A stretch of 64,000 nt of DNA from Nostoc piscinale CENA21 (lineage in GTDB: Bacteria; Cyanobacteriota; Cyanobacteriia; Cyanobacteriales; Nostocaceae), in the NCBI RefSeq assembly GCF_001298445.1, contig NZ_CP012036.1:481267-545266 (forward strand). The letters are read 5' to 3'. The notes under the pieces are model-generated. The model saw only the letters and a list, made by a program, of their open reading frames with translations. It was not told where the DNA came from and ran no database searches. The position numbers were made by a program, and so were the translations under genes. Positions 1 to 8,822 of this stretch are shown piece by piece; within the stretch, counting starts at the first letter, position 1, and every line of letters starts with the position of its first letter.

Positions 1-505
1 ACACAATCTGTCATTGTTTGAAACACCAGTCGGTTACAAATACATCGCTGACAGAATGTTAGTCTCACAAGTACTCTTGGGTGGGGAAGAATCTGGTGGA
101 ATTGGCTACGGTAGCCACATTCCAGAACGAGATGCGCTACTTTCGGCATTGTATGTCCTAGAAGCGATTGTCGAATCTGGGCGAGATTTGAGCGAATATT
201 ATTCTGACTTGCAACAACAAACAGGGTTTAATTCCGCTTACGATCGCATCGATTTACCCTTAGCTAGTATGGATGTGCGATCGCGTCTTTTGCAACAACT
301 CCAAACCCAACCCTTAACCGAAATTGCAGGTAAAGCAGTCATTGATTGTCAAACAATCGACGGTTACAAATTCCGTCTTGCTGACAACAGTTGGTTAATG
401 ATTCGCTTTAGCGGTACTGAACCAGTCCTGCGTCTCTATTGCGAAGCCGCTACCATCGAACAAGTACATAAAACCCTTGATTGGGCAAGGCAGTGGGCAG
501 AGTAA
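1..505 (+). CDS. Phosphoglucomutase/phosphomannomutase, C-terminal part (5' truncated)
   Basis: The reading frame is open to the first base of the window, so this is the 3' end of a larger gene; the apparent TTG start at base 14 is only a window-edge effect. The phosphohexomutase family interconverts hexose 1- and 6-phosphates in glycogen, sugar-nucleotide and envelope polysaccharide metabolism. The fragment shows the GEESGG motif of the sugar-binding domain near the start and, near the end, the phosphate-binding loop RFSGTEPVLRLY typical of domain 4. About 165 residues are visible; the phosphoserine and metal-binding domains lie upstream. Substrate (glucose or mannose) cannot be told from this part. 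rdgB follows 75 bases downstream in the same direction. Confidence 0.9.
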   Translation, partial: HNLSLFETPVGYKYIADRMLVSQVLLGGEESGGIGYGSHIPERDALLSALYVLEAIVESGRDLSEYYSDLQQQTGFNSAYDRIDLPLASMDVRSRLLQQLQTQPLTEIAGKAVIDCQTIDGYKFRLADNSWLMIRFSGTEPVLRLYCEAATIEQVHKTLDWARQWAE

Positions 506-580
506 GATTTTAGTTATTAGTCATTTGTCCTTGCTCTTTGGTCAAATGACTAATGATTAATGATGAATTACCTATAACCC

Positions 581-1189
581 ATGAACAAATTACTCGTAGT
601 AGCCACAAGCAATCCAGGTAAATTGCGGGAAATGCAAGCTTACCTAGCAAGTTCTAGTTGGAAATTAACTCTCAAACCAGAAGAACTAGAAGTAGAAGAA
701 ACAGGTGATACATTTGCGGCTAACGCTTGTTTAAAAGCCTCCGAAGTTGCCAAAGCTACAGGACAATGGGCGATCGCCGATGATTCTGGTTTACAGGTAG
801 ATGCTTTGAATGGTGTACCGGGGGTATATTCGGCGCGTTATGGCAAAACCGACGCAGAGCGAATTTCTCGGTTATTAAGAGAATTAGGTAATGAAACTAA
901 CAGACAAGCACAATTTGTCTGTGCAGCAGCGATCGCCCGTCCAGATGGTGAGATAGTTGTACAATGCGAAGGTATTTGTCGTGGCGAAATACTTCATGCA
1001 CCCCGTGGAGAGGGTGGTTTTGGCTATGATCCTGTATTTTACGTGCCAGAAAAGCAGTTAACCTTTGCAGAAATGTCCCCAGAAGAGAAAAAATCTGTTA
1101 GTCATCGTGGTCAGGCGTTTGCGGCGTTAATCCCACAACTGAGTACAATACTGAGTGCTGAGTCAAGTTCTTACTTTCTATTCTTATAG
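581..1189 (+). CDS. rdgB: Non-canonical purine NTP pyrophosphatase (RdgB/HAM1 family)
   Basis: House-cleaning enzyme that hydrolyses dITP, ITP and XTP to monophosphates so deaminated purines are kept out of DNA and RNA. The 202-residue protein shows the family's signature segments in order: SNPGKLREMQ at the N-terminus (nucleotide binding), ADDSGLQVDAL with the catalytic Asp pair near residue 68, GFGYDPVFYVP near 147, and SHRGQAF near 175. The C-terminus ends with a short hydrophobic extension (SSYFLFL) beyond the usual end, which may reflect local drift. Located between the phosphohexomutase gene and crr6, all on the plus strand and closely spaced, so co-transcription is plausible. Confidence 0.95.
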   Translation: MNKLLVVATSNPGKLREMQAYLASSSWKLTLKPEELEVEETGDTFAANACLKASEVAKATGQWAIADDSGLQVDALNGVPGVYSARYGKTDAERISRLLRELGNETNRQAQFVCAAAIARPDGEIVVQCEGICRGEILHAPRGEGGFGYDPVFYVPEKQLTFAEMSPEEKKSVSHRGQAFAALIPQLSTILSAESSSYFLFL

Positions 1190-1217
1190 ACTTAGCAATT
1201 ACCATTCACAAATTACT

Positions 1218-1688
1218 ATGGCTATAGCGATCGCACTCCATACAGATTCGATTAACAAATTAGACTTGTCACCTGCTTTAGCAGTAATTGAACCACTTTT
1301 GCAAGAAGGAGTTGCTGCTTATGAACAGCAATTAAACTTTGATATCGACTACCCTTTAGACCCAGGCGACCCCCGCGAACTTTCCGAAGTTCCAGAGTTA
1401 CGCCTGTGGTTTATTCGCTTAGATGCAAAATATCCTTGGATACCTTTTTTATTAGATTGGAAAGGTGGGGAATTAGCTCGTTATGCGGCTATGCTTGTAC
1501 CACATCAATTCAGTAATAAAGAAGGCATTCAATATAATCCTGAAGCATTAGAAATATTTTTAATGCACAAAATCTTCGTTTTGGCTGACTGGTTAAAACA
1601 ACAAGCAATTCCCAGTTCATCCCGGCTAAAATCTATGGCGCAAATGCTGGGTTATGAATTAGATGACGGATTTTTTGAAATGTTTTAA
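1218..1688 (+). CDS. CRR6-like NdhI maturation factor (DUF1817)
   Basis: A 156-residue soluble protein resembling the CRR6 family, which in plants and cyanobacteria is needed to mature the NdhI subunit of the photosynthetic NDH-1 complex. Recognition rests on the conserved core with DYPLDPGDPRELSE, the LRLWFIRLDAKYPW stretch and the HQFSNKEGIQYNPEALEIF segment. The frame is open upstream to 1155, inside the end of rdgB, but the ATG at 1218 (MAIAIALHTD) gives the natural family N-terminus and starts 28 bases after rdgB. Function is inferred from family resemblance. It is probably the last gene of the short plus-strand cluster. Confidence 0.8.
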   Translation: MAIAIALHTDSINKLDLSPALAVIEPLLQEGVAAYEQQLNFDIDYPLDPGDPRELSEVPELRLWFIRLDAKYPWIPFLLDWKGGELARYAAMLVPHQFSNKEGIQYNPEALEIFLMHKIFVLADWLKQQAIPSSSRLKSMAQMLGYELDDGFFEMF

Positions 1689-1736
1689 ATCAGCGTTTAC
1701 AGGCGAATTTTGATGTTCGCTTGTAAACATTACAAT

Positions 1737-3284
1737 TCAATTTCTGGTTTTATCTATCCAATAAAGATAATATCTTTCAGTATCCACCCAAGCTCTTTTA
1801 AAACTCTTGCTAGGGACAATATTTAAATCATCTTTATTGATATTAAGTTCTTTATTTAAAATCAATAAAATTCTACTTTTCACTGCTTGGCTCTTAAACA
1901 AAGCGTGAACTTGTCTCAATATCTCAGGTTGTTCAACATCTTGACGACCTTGTTTAAATAGAGTAAAACTTCCCATCATTTGCCGTTCAGGATAGTAGAA
2001 TTTCCGATTCAGATACCCTGATAATGCAGCCATATTCGCATCTCGACTGGCTACAATAAATTCATCATTTAACTGACTTTTTTGGATGTAATGAGCAGTT
2101 TCTCTACTCGCAGAAAATGGGATAACCAAATCTCTAGCAAAGCCATAAATTCCTCCAAATAATTGAGCAGCCAGAATTAACGTAAAAATTACATAATGCC
2201 ATTTTTGAGCTAAATTAAATAACCTTGGTGTTGGGGCCAATTTATTTTCCGATACTAGAGAATTTTGATAATAACTCTCTAGCCATAAGGCTGCTATAAA
2301 AACTAAATAAAAATGCCCAAAGTGACGATGATTTCCGGCAAACCGAAAATAAGTAAATGCCAGTAGGATAACATTACCTACTGAATACATAAAAAGCACA
2401 ACTGGTTTCTTGGAAAATTTTATCAAGTATAAAGTGAATATCAAAATACTGATAAAAGCACAGATAATTAAATCTAGCAATCTTTTTTTTGGGATAATCA
2501 ACAAATAACTAGCAACCAATCTGTTGATGCTCTTTAACAAATTGAATACATCTAAATTTGTTGACCATCCGTTATTTAATCCCCCATGTAAATAACTATT
2601 TGCAGGCGGAGTAATAATATAAGCTGATAATATTAAAGAAAATACAACTATTAAAAAACTTAAAATTAAATCATACTGTTTGCTTTGTTCAAAATAATTT
2701 TTTCTATGCTCACTATCAAAATAAAATTCAAAGAGTAGTGTTAATGATAAAGCAAATGAAACTAGTAAACCATAAGCACTACTATTTGCCAATAATCCTA
2801 TTAAACTAGATAAGTACAAGTAAGTTGTTTTTCGGGATGGAAATACAGCACAAAAAGCAAAAATAAACAGGAGGCTAAAAGCATAATTGCGGGAAATCAA
2901 AAAATATTCATAAAAAGGAAAATAACCAAAAATAAACAGTAATTTATGTTTATATTTAAAGGGACTATATAAGTAAAATATGAGAACCGCAGTAATTGTA
3001 ATAGATAAATGAAACAATTGCATAATCAAGGGATTGTCGGCAATTTTTCTCAAAAATGCCAGAGAAAAATACCACAACACTGGATGCCCTTCATATTTAA
3101 TATTGGCAATTAAGGCTGTGAAAGATTCACTATCTCTCACAATCAACCAAGGGTTGAGTTCATCTCGCCACATTGAATGATTGAGAATACCTATAAAACC
3201 TAGTATTGAAAAAATAATTACAATCAACCAAGGATAAAGAGAAAATAGGGTTGAAATCCGATTAATTGCTTTTTTAGCTAACAT
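1737..3284 (-). CDS. Multi-spanning membrane protein, GT-C glycosyltransferase-like
   Basis: A 515-residue integral membrane protein with roughly ten or more hydrophobic helices and a soluble C-terminal region of about 130 residues. After the first membrane helix comes WRDELNPW (Asp41-Glu42), the place where GT-C fold transferases such as ArnT or the PMT family carry their catalytic acidic residue in the first periplasmic loop, followed by EGHPVLWYF. This topology suggests a lipid-linked sugar transferase, but the family is not firmly recognised. Composition is AT-rich compared with flanking genes. It contains an in-frame run of eight A residues (around 2486-2493, PKKR) that does not break the frame, a useful control for the frameshifted loci elsewhere. 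Confidence 0.6.
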   Translation of the reverse strand: MLAKKAINRISTLFSLYPWLIVIIFSILGFIGILNHSMWRDELNPWLIVRDSESFTALIANIKYEGHPVLWYFSLAFLRKIADNPLIMQLFHLSITITAVLIFYLYSPFKYKHKLLFIFGYFPFYEYFLISRNYAFSLLFIFAFCAVFPSRKTTYLYLSSLIGLLANSSAYGLLVSFALSLTLLFEFYFDSEHRKNYFEQSKQYDLILSFLIVVFSLILSAYIITPPANSYLHGGLNNGWSTNLDVFNLLKSINRLVASYLLIIPKKRLLDLIICAFISILIFTLYLIKFSKKPVVLFMYSVGNVILLAFTYFRFAGNHRHFGHFYLVFIAALWLESYYQNSLVSENKLAPTPRLFNLAQKWHYVIFTLILAAQLFGGIYGFARDLVIPFSASRETAHYIQKSQLNDEFIVASRDANMAALSGYLNRKFYYPERQMMGSFTLFKQGRQDVEQPEILRQVHALFKSQAVKSRILLILNKELNINKDDLNIVPSKSFKRAWVDTERYYLYWIDKTRN

Positions 3285-3358
3285 TTGGTTGGAAATTAGG
3301 TTTTCAATTTAATAGGTGGTTATGCCAATTCTATAAGACGTTGCATTATATAAATTCT

Positions 3359-3391
3359 GTAGAGACGTTGTATACAATACAACGTCTCTAC
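3359..3391. repeat. Perfect 15-bp inverted repeat (dispersed palindromic element)
   Basis: GTAGAGACGTTGTAT is followed by a 3-base loop (ACA) and its exact reverse complement. It lies in the 143-base gap between two minus-strand genes, so its transcript would form a strong hairpin. Sequences of the type GTAGAGACGTTG...CAACGTCTCTAC are common dispersed elements in Nostocales intergenic DNA. There is no T-tract in the direction of transcription, so terminator function is uncertain. Confidence 0.8.
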
Positions 3392-3427
3392 AACAACTTG
3401 CTATTATTACAATACTACCTATGAGTT

Positions 3428-4792
3428 TTAAGCAGCGATTTTTTCTAGCGTATGAGAATTTTGCTGAAACAGTTGAGTAATTCTCTCAGCAGGTACAGGA
3501 ATACCAAAATAATATCCTTGTCCTTCTTGACAGCCACATTTTTGTAAATACTCAAGCTGTTCTTGTGTTTCTACTCCTTCTGCGGTGATTTTTAACTGGA
3601 GGCTTTTGGCTAAGGCAATAATGGCATCGGTGATAGCTGCGCTATCAGGATTAGATATGACATCTTGTACAAATGAACGGTCAATTTTGATCATATTTAC
3701 AGGGAAACGCTTCAAGTAGTTTAAGGAAGAATAACCAGTTCCGAAGTCATCTAAGGCTAACCATAAGCCGAGTTCTCGTAATTGTTTGAGGGTTTTCACA
3801 GAACGTTGAATGTCACCCATCAAATAGCTTTCGGTGACTTCTAATTCTAAGTAAGATGGTGGCAAATCTGTTTCTTGCAGGATTTGTTTGACAACCTCTA
3901 CTAAGTTTGGTTCTTCAAACTGTCTGGCTGAGAGATTGACTGACATCCGAATTGGTTCGATTCCAGCTAATTGCCAAGCACGATTTTGAGCGCAGGCGGT
4001 ACGCAATACCCATTCTCCAATCGAGATAATTAAACCATTATCTTCGGCAATGGGAATAAATTTGGCTGGAGAAATCAACCCGCGTATGGGATGTTGCCAA
4101 CGTATGAGTGCTTCTAGTGCGGTTACTTTTCTACTACGTAAATCAATTAGGGGTTGATAGTAAACTACCATTTCTCCACGTTCTAATGCCCCACGTAGTT
4201 CATTTTCTAGTGTTAATCGCTCTTGCAATTGAGCGTTAATTTCTGGGGAATAGAAGCGATATTGACTGCGCCCTTGCTGTTTTGCTTGATATAGGGCGAT
4301 GTGAGCCTGTTGTAATAATTGATCTACAGAATTACGATCGCCTACACTGTTAATTGTGATGCCAACGCTGCTGGTAATGTGAATCTGCTGCCCTTCGATT
4401 AAGAAAGGTTTGGAGATTGTATTTAAAAGTAACTGCGAGAGTTTGATGACATTCTCAAAGGAAAGTATATCAGTGTGGGCGATCGTAAATTCATCTTGGC
4501 TCAAATGGCCAAGGATATCTGTTTGACCCATACAATTAGTTAAACGTTGGGCAACTGCTCTTAAAAGCAAGTTCGATTTTTCATGCTCTAACCCATGACT
4601 GATACCTGTAAAATCGTCAATTCCCAGCACCACCACTGCTACAAGCTGCTGCTGATTGTGCGATTGTGATATGTTCTGATAAAGGCGATAGCAGAATAAG
4701 TCCCGATTGGGTAATCCAGTTAAATTATCATAGTTAGTAATTTGATGAATTAACTCATCTAACTTGTGCAGAGTTTGGGTAGTATCTGCCAT
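3428..4792 (-). CDS. GGDEF/EAL protein, c-di-GMP phosphodiesterase-like (C-terminal part of a frameshifted gene)
   Basis: The 454-residue frame has a GGDEF domain starting at DNLTGLPNRDLF and a C-terminal EAL domain. The GGDEF signature is degenerate (LSQDEF), so cyclase activity is unlikely. The EAL domain keeps EALIRWQHP, ESYLMGD, DDFGTGYSSL, KIDRSFV and AEGVETQEQL, which carry the metal and catalytic residues, so c-di-GMP hydrolysis is plausible. The frame stays open upstream of the ATG at 4792 and reads LPELPTEYVDEAGTL, which continues the adjacent membrane-domain frame after one base is removed from a seven-T run at 4838-4844. The ATG at 4792 may therefore be an internal Met of a larger membrane sensor. 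If translated alone the product would be a soluble enzyme. Confidence 0.85.
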   Translation of the reverse strand: MADTTQTLHKLDELIHQITNYDNLTGLPNRDLFCYRLYQNISQSHNQQQLVAVVVLGIDDFTGISHGLEHEKSNLLLRAVAQRLTNCMGQTDILGHLSQDEFTIAHTDILSFENVIKLSQLLLNTISKPFLIEGQQIHITSSVGITINSVGDRNSVDQLLQQAHIALYQAKQQGRSQYRFYSPEINAQLQERLTLENELRGALERGEMVVYYQPLIDLRSRKVTALEALIRWQHPIRGLISPAKFIPIAEDNGLIISIGEWVLRTACAQNRAWQLAGIEPIRMSVNLSARQFEEPNLVEVVKQILQETDLPPSYLELEVTESYLMGDIQRSVKTLKQLRELGLWLALDDFGTGYSSLNYLKRFPVNMIKIDRSFVQDVISNPDSAAITDAIIALAKSLQLKITAEGVETQEQLEYLQKCGCQEGQGYYFGIPVPAERITQLFQQNSHTLEKIAA

Positions 4793-4805
4793 TAATGTGC
4801 CTGCC

Positions 4806-5141
4806 TCATCTACATATTCTGTAGGCAGTTCTGGTAATTTTTTTAGTATGAAAATAGTCTTGTAGTGCAGCCGACGTTAAAATAACTGGAGCTAGAAGAT
4901 ATCGTAGTGCATATAATGTTGCTGCTGTACCTGCAAGTGTGGCAAATAAAGCAATTAACAAAACTTTTACAGCTATTTCCCAAGAATAAGAGTTAGATGT
5001 AACAAACCAGAATAGCAAACTCAGCAATGGTACATGAGTTCCTAAAAAAGCTACCAGCATAATTTTTGCTGTATAGCTATTTTTCACCCAGCGAAATTTA
5101 GCTAGAGATGAGTATAGGTAAAGTTGGTGCTTCAGCTTCAT
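4806..5141 (-). pseudogene. Membrane-anchor N-terminus of the EAL protein, separated by a frameshift
   Basis: This frame encodes about 110 residues starting MKLKHQLYLYSS (ATG at 5141; the frame is open to 5249 but without family-like sequence). It has two hydrophobic helices (around MLVAFLGTHVPLLSLLFWFV and VKVLLIALFATLAGTAATLY) and a linker beginning LAPVILTSAALQDYF. It ends abruptly in a nonsense tail (TRTAYRICR) after a run of seven A (bases 4838-4844 on the plus strand are T). Removing one A joins DYFHTKK to LPELPTEYVDEAGTL of the downstream GGDEF/EAL frame, giving one continuous two-helix sensor of about 570 residues. Real mutation, slippage-corrected expression and base-calling error are all possible. 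Confidence 0.7.
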
Positions 5142-5249
5142 AGACTCTATTTGATGGTAGATAGTTGGCAAATTAATTACTAGGATTTTCCTGGCAGAAA
5201 AATTGTGGGAATTTATTACCTTATTTTCCAGAAAAATGCAGTGATTCAA

Positions 5250-6404
5250 ATTCCTCCATTTAGTTTATAAAATACTCTCCATAGTTTTGGTAAAGGCAAA
5301 TCTATAGCCTATTTACGTACTAAAAATTGATTAGTACAATTACTGGTTAAAATATGAATTATGGATGAATTTTTATGATTGATTTAATTGAATTAAATAG
5401 CAGTAATATTTTAGATATTTCACCTAAACTTCAGGTCTTATCCAGAGCATTTAATGTGATTTTTAAATGCTTGATAAATAAGAAAAATTAGATATTTTAT
5501 ATGACTAAACCCATCTAAAATTAAGGATTTTTACTACGAATAAAAATATAAAAACAAAATTTTATCTAACTTGTGACTGATAAAAATAACCTAATATATT
5601 TAATAAATCTATGAGACTAGTGATAACTGCAACTCATCTTATTTGAGAGAACTTGTCTTGATTTATAGAAATAAATAATTTAAGAGAATTTTAAAATTAA
5701 CAACCTAATTATATGCTTAACTTGGCAATTAACATCATTATTATACTAGACTACCTAAGTATTAGCTGAATGATAGCAAATAAAAAAATGCTTTTTTCTT
5801 AACCAAATCATTAACTATTAATTGTGCAGTCATTTGACTGGAGGATAAAACATATTTACTTAAAATTTAAGCAAATAAAGTCAAAAAAACAGCCCGTAAC
5901 CTAGATAAACAAGCTGTTTTTGCTCACTGTTTAGTTTTGATTTAATCAGTTTTTCTAAAGAATTACAAAAAGCATCTATCTAAAGATAGTTTTTGTAGAT
6001 TGTCTGGTATGCTAGGAACAACGAGTTGCTATTTTTGGCTTGGTTTGATAGTTATCTAATTCTCAGTAGGTGGGTGGAAAAATTTATAACTATGTCATTG
6101 CGAACGCAGCGATAGCGAAGTGAAGCAATCGCAACGGTTTTGAGCTTTTTACATTTTGTTACATAATTGGGTTTATTTGTGCCTACCTACTTAATAGGAA
6201 TTACACAACGCCGATAATGTCATGGCGACCGGAAGGGAGTTTAGGGAAGCAATTCCAGCATCAGGGGAGATCGCCCCGCTATCGTTCATAATAACGGAGT
6301 TGCGTTATTGTTGCGTAAATTCTGGAATCTATCTAAGTGAATATTGCTTGTTACAGAGTGTTTATGAGATTTTTCAAGGTAATAAACCTCTGGAAAATAC
6401 TGTC
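5250..6404. other. Long AT-rich intergenic region with repeat remnants
   Basis: About 1.15 kb without a convincing gene. A 38-codon frame at 5375-5491 (MIDLIELNSSNIL...) exists but has no other support. A possible hairpin lies at 5884-5922 (AAAAACAGC ... GCTGTTTTT, 19-base loop). Around 6093-6140 is a GTCATTGCGAACGC...GAAGCAATCGCAACG element of the kind scattered through cyanobacterial genomes, and a related decayed copy lies near 6219-6310. The 83-residue plus-strand frame at 6222-6473 crosses that repeat and is treated as spurious. Confidence 0.6.
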
Positions 6405-7042
6405 ATGAAAAAAAAAATCAGTAGTTATTGCTACAGCGATTTCTGCCTACGCTTGCTTAACGACAATAACTAAAGCTGAAGCTTTTCAATTAACTCCATT
6501 CACTAGTTATACTCCTAACCCTAATGGGCCAACATTTATTGTTAATTTCGACGGAAGTGGCCCTTATGATGGGTATGCAGTCAAGAGTATTAAAAACTTA
6601 AAACTCTTTAATGATCGGAATGAAACTTATAATATAAGTTTTGCCACAGGTTCTACTCAAGAGTTGGGAAGACTAAAAAATTCTCAACTATAACAATGAT
6701 CGCGCTCTAGAAGCCCATCTTAGTATTGCAGAGGCTTTACGTAGTCTGAGATTACCGGATGGATTGCGCGTTACTGCCTTAGAAGATTTGGAAGGTAATA
6801 AACAGTATGAATGGAGCATTCTTGGGAATTGGTTTTGGTGGACAGGTTTCTGGAGTGAAGAGTATGGTTACAGTGGTGTATTACTAGAAGGCCCCTTCGG
6901 AGGTAGCACTTTACTGTATAGTAGGAAAACTTACACTATTTTTAGCCCACAAGTACCAGAACCTATTACTTTTATCGGTAGTCTAACAGCACTAGGTTTT
7001 GGTATTGCTATTAAAAGGAAATTTGGATCTACACAGAAGTAA
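6405..7042 (+). pseudogene. PEP-CTERM sorting-domain protein, two frameshifts
   Basis: Three frames together spell one exported protein. After ATG at 6405 and a run of ten A (6408-6417), removing one A gives MKKKSVVIATAISAYACLTT, a typical signal peptide, then AEAFQLTPFTSYTPNPNG. The second piece stops soon after a six-A run (6675-6680); removing one A there leads into LNYNNDRALEAHLSIAEALR and the last frame, which ends with VPEPITFIGSLTALGFGIA followed by KRK. That tail is a PEP-CTERM signal: PEP motif, one membrane helix and a basic end, recognised by cyanobacterial exosortase. The restored product would have about 210 residues. The mature-domain function is unknown. The last part (6764-7042) is the only long open stretch. 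Confidence 0.7.
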
Positions 7043-7272
7043 GCATAACTCAGTTAGCAAGACTGTATTAATCTGAACCGATGCAATATGAGTAAACTAA
7101 AAACTAGCTAGTACAACAAGGCAAAAGTAAAAAGAAAAAATAGTTATACTACAAGCCTTTTAGCAATTTCTTATGGTCTGTTTATTTACGCTACACTGTA
7201 CTGGTGTTTTGTGAGTATTAGTTAGAGTCACAGCTTATACAGGTATTAACGCATAAGCTTGTTTCAGTTCAA

Positions 7273-7809
7273 CTAATTAGTTAGCAAGAAAATTTGCGTT
7301 AAGTAGACTTCACCTTGCTGATTAGTCGCCACACCAACACCAGTTAGGTTGTAATTTCCTTTGATATTCTTCAAATGTCCCGGACTTTCTAACCAACCAA
7401 TTACAGCTTGACTAGCAGGATTACTATATCCTTGGTTGACTGCCACATTTTCGCCAGCACTGTTGAAGCGAATCGAAGTAGATATGACACGCTTTTCAAA
7501 TCCGTTATGACTGAAGGGAACTTTCCCTTTAGCCATATTTTGACTGTGAATCCTGGCTTGTCGAGAGATATTGGCATTCAAAGTTAATTTTGGTAGTTTT
7601 TTAGAAGCTCTGTAGCGGTTGATTTGTTCAAAAACTGATTTTTCTAATGCAGTGGTATTAAAGGTAGTAGTTGACGAGGCTAGTTGACTAGAAGCGACTG
7701 GTTGAGTTGTGCTGTTGGTAGATGAATGGCTTGGTATCGGAGTAGTGATAAATCCACTAGCAAGGACAAGCGTACTTAAAGCGATGCCAAAAGCAGGTTG
7801 TCGTAACAT
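7273..7809 (-). CDS. Secreted CAP-domain (SCP/PR-1-like) protein
   Basis: A 178-residue protein with a signal peptide (about residues 1-30), a Ser/Thr-rich linker and a CAP domain. Domain landmarks are EKSVFEQINRYRASKKLPKL, HSQNMAKGKVPFSHNGFEKR, SAGENVAVNQGY and GWLESPGHLKNIKGNYNLTG, carrying the His/Glu residues of the CAP cavity. The bacterial CAP family is extracytoplasmic and its biochemical role is mostly unresolved. A paralogue with the same organisation lies at 8283-8822 on the same strand, indicating a local duplication followed by divergence in the N-terminal half. Confidence 0.85.
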   Translation of the reverse strand: MLRQPAFGIALSTLVLASGFITTPIPSHSSTNSTTQPVASSQLASSTTTFNTTALEKSVFEQINRYRASKKLPKLTLNANISRQARIHSQNMAKGKVPFSHNGFEKRVISTSIRFNSAGENVAVNQGYSNPASQAVIGWLESPGHLKNIKGNYNLTGVGVATNQQGEVYLTQIFLLTN

Positions 7810-7894
7810 GGAGAATTACAAAGTATAGATGATTAAGACCTATACTCTACCTTCGACTTCCTAGAATCTGTAACAGGATATTATTAAAAATTGC

Positions 7895-8071
7895 TCAATT
7901 TGGGAAGGAGGGGTTAGGGATTAGAGGCTGGAGACTAGGGAATAGGGTATGGTTATCGGGCTGCGATCGCACTATTGTATGAAGGTGTGGTATTTGCAGC
8001 AGCAGAAGAATAGTTGATTGTGCGATCGCACCAGCACCTAAAGCAGCGATAATCAGAGAAATAGGTTCCAT
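7895..8071 (-). CDS. Small MEPIS-type hypothetical protein, possibly a remnant
   Basis: The frame starts at ATG 8071 (MEPISLIIAALGAGAIAQ). Such an MEPISLI-AAL-AGA N-terminus is seen on several small Nostoc proteins and on N-termini of larger ones, followed there by a charged helix. Here the frame turns into low-complexity sequence rich in Leu, Pro and His (58 codons in all), so it is more likely a decayed fragment than a working gene. The open frame upstream to 8149 overlaps a hairpin and was not used. Confidence 0.3.
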   Translation of the reverse strand: MEPISLIIAALGAGAIAQSTILLLLQIPHLHTIVRSQPDNHTLFPSLQPLIPNPSFPN

Positions 8072-8127
8072 CGTTAATCCTTTATAAGCCAGCAAGAGAA
8101 ATTCGATGTATCTAAAAAACATACAGC

Positions 8128-8172
8128 AAAAATAGGGTGCGTTACGCAAATACAGTAACGCACCCTATTTTT
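8128..8172. repeat. Perfect 17-bp stem hairpin
   Basis: AAAAATAGGGTGCGTTA, an 11-base loop, then its exact reverse complement ending in TTTTT. It lies between the two CAP-domain genes. The A-rich and T-rich ends would let it act as a terminator in either direction, consistent with ending the transcript of the CAP gene at 8283-8822. The GGTGCGTTA...TAACGCACC core belongs to a dispersed Nostocales repeat type; a degenerate relative is near 18850-18878. Confidence 0.75.
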
Positions 8173-8282
8173 AAGCAATTTTTAACTGAATTTTATATCA
8201 GTCGAAGTAAAGGTGAGGACATTTAAAGAGCAAGAATCCCAGAAGAGTAATAATTTTACCTTCTGCCTCCTGCCATATTTTC

Positions 8283-8822
8283 CTAACGTGTACGGATAAA
8301 TATTTGGGTAAAGTAAACCGCACCTCTACTATTTACCGCCACACCAACACCTGTGAGGTTGTAATTACCTTTGATATTAGCCAAATGTCCTGAACTTCTC
8401 AGCCAACCTTGCACGGCTTGGGTTGCAGGATCTGGATATCCCTGGTTGTAAGCCACATTTTCAGCAGCCGCGCTGTAGGGAATTGTAACTGCGATCGCTT
8501 GAATTCTTGCACCAAAACCGTCATGACCAAATGCAACTCGCCCCTGAGCCATATTTTGACTGTGAGTCCTGGCTTGATTATCAATAGTTGAGTTCCGAAT
8601 TAATGCTGGTAGACCAAGAGAAGCTCGATATTTATTAATTTGGTTGAAAACAGCCGCTTCTAACTCCCTAGGTGTCGCAGTAGATTGTGCCAGTTGGATG
8701 TTATTATCTGACATTTGGGTACGTTGCAAGGTAGCAGTTTGAACTGGTGTAGAAAAAGCGATTACGCCTCCAATCAAGGCCAGAGTCGCTACACCAGCAC
8801 TGGATATTTTATTCTGAATCAT
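8283..8822 (-). CDS. Secreted CAP-domain (SCP/PR-1-like) protein, second copy
   Basis: A 179-residue paralogue of the protein at 7273-7809: signal peptide ending near residue 30, linker, then the CAP domain with AAVFNQINKYRASLGLPAL, HSQNMAQGRVAFGHDGFGAR, AAENVAYNQGYPDPATQAV and SSGHLANIKGNYNLTGVGVA. The two share nearly the same C-terminal 100 residues and differ in the linker. It is followed downstream by the hairpin at 8128-8172. Extracytoplasmic; molecular role not established. Confidence 0.85.
   Translation of the reverse strand: MIQNKISSAGVATLALIGGVIAFSTPVQTATLQRTQMSDNNIQLAQSTATPRELEAAVFNQINKYRASLGLPALIRNSTIDNQARTHSQNMAQGRVAFGHDGFGARIQAIAVTIPYSAAAENVAYNQGYPDPATQAVQGWLRSSGHLANIKGNYNLTGVGVAVNSRGAVYFTQIFIRTR

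Noticed and set aside
6222..6473. 83-codon plus-strand frame
   Set aside because: It crosses a degenerate GTCATTGCGA-type repeat and enters the PEP-CTERM leader in the wrong frame; the sequence is not protein-like before 6405.
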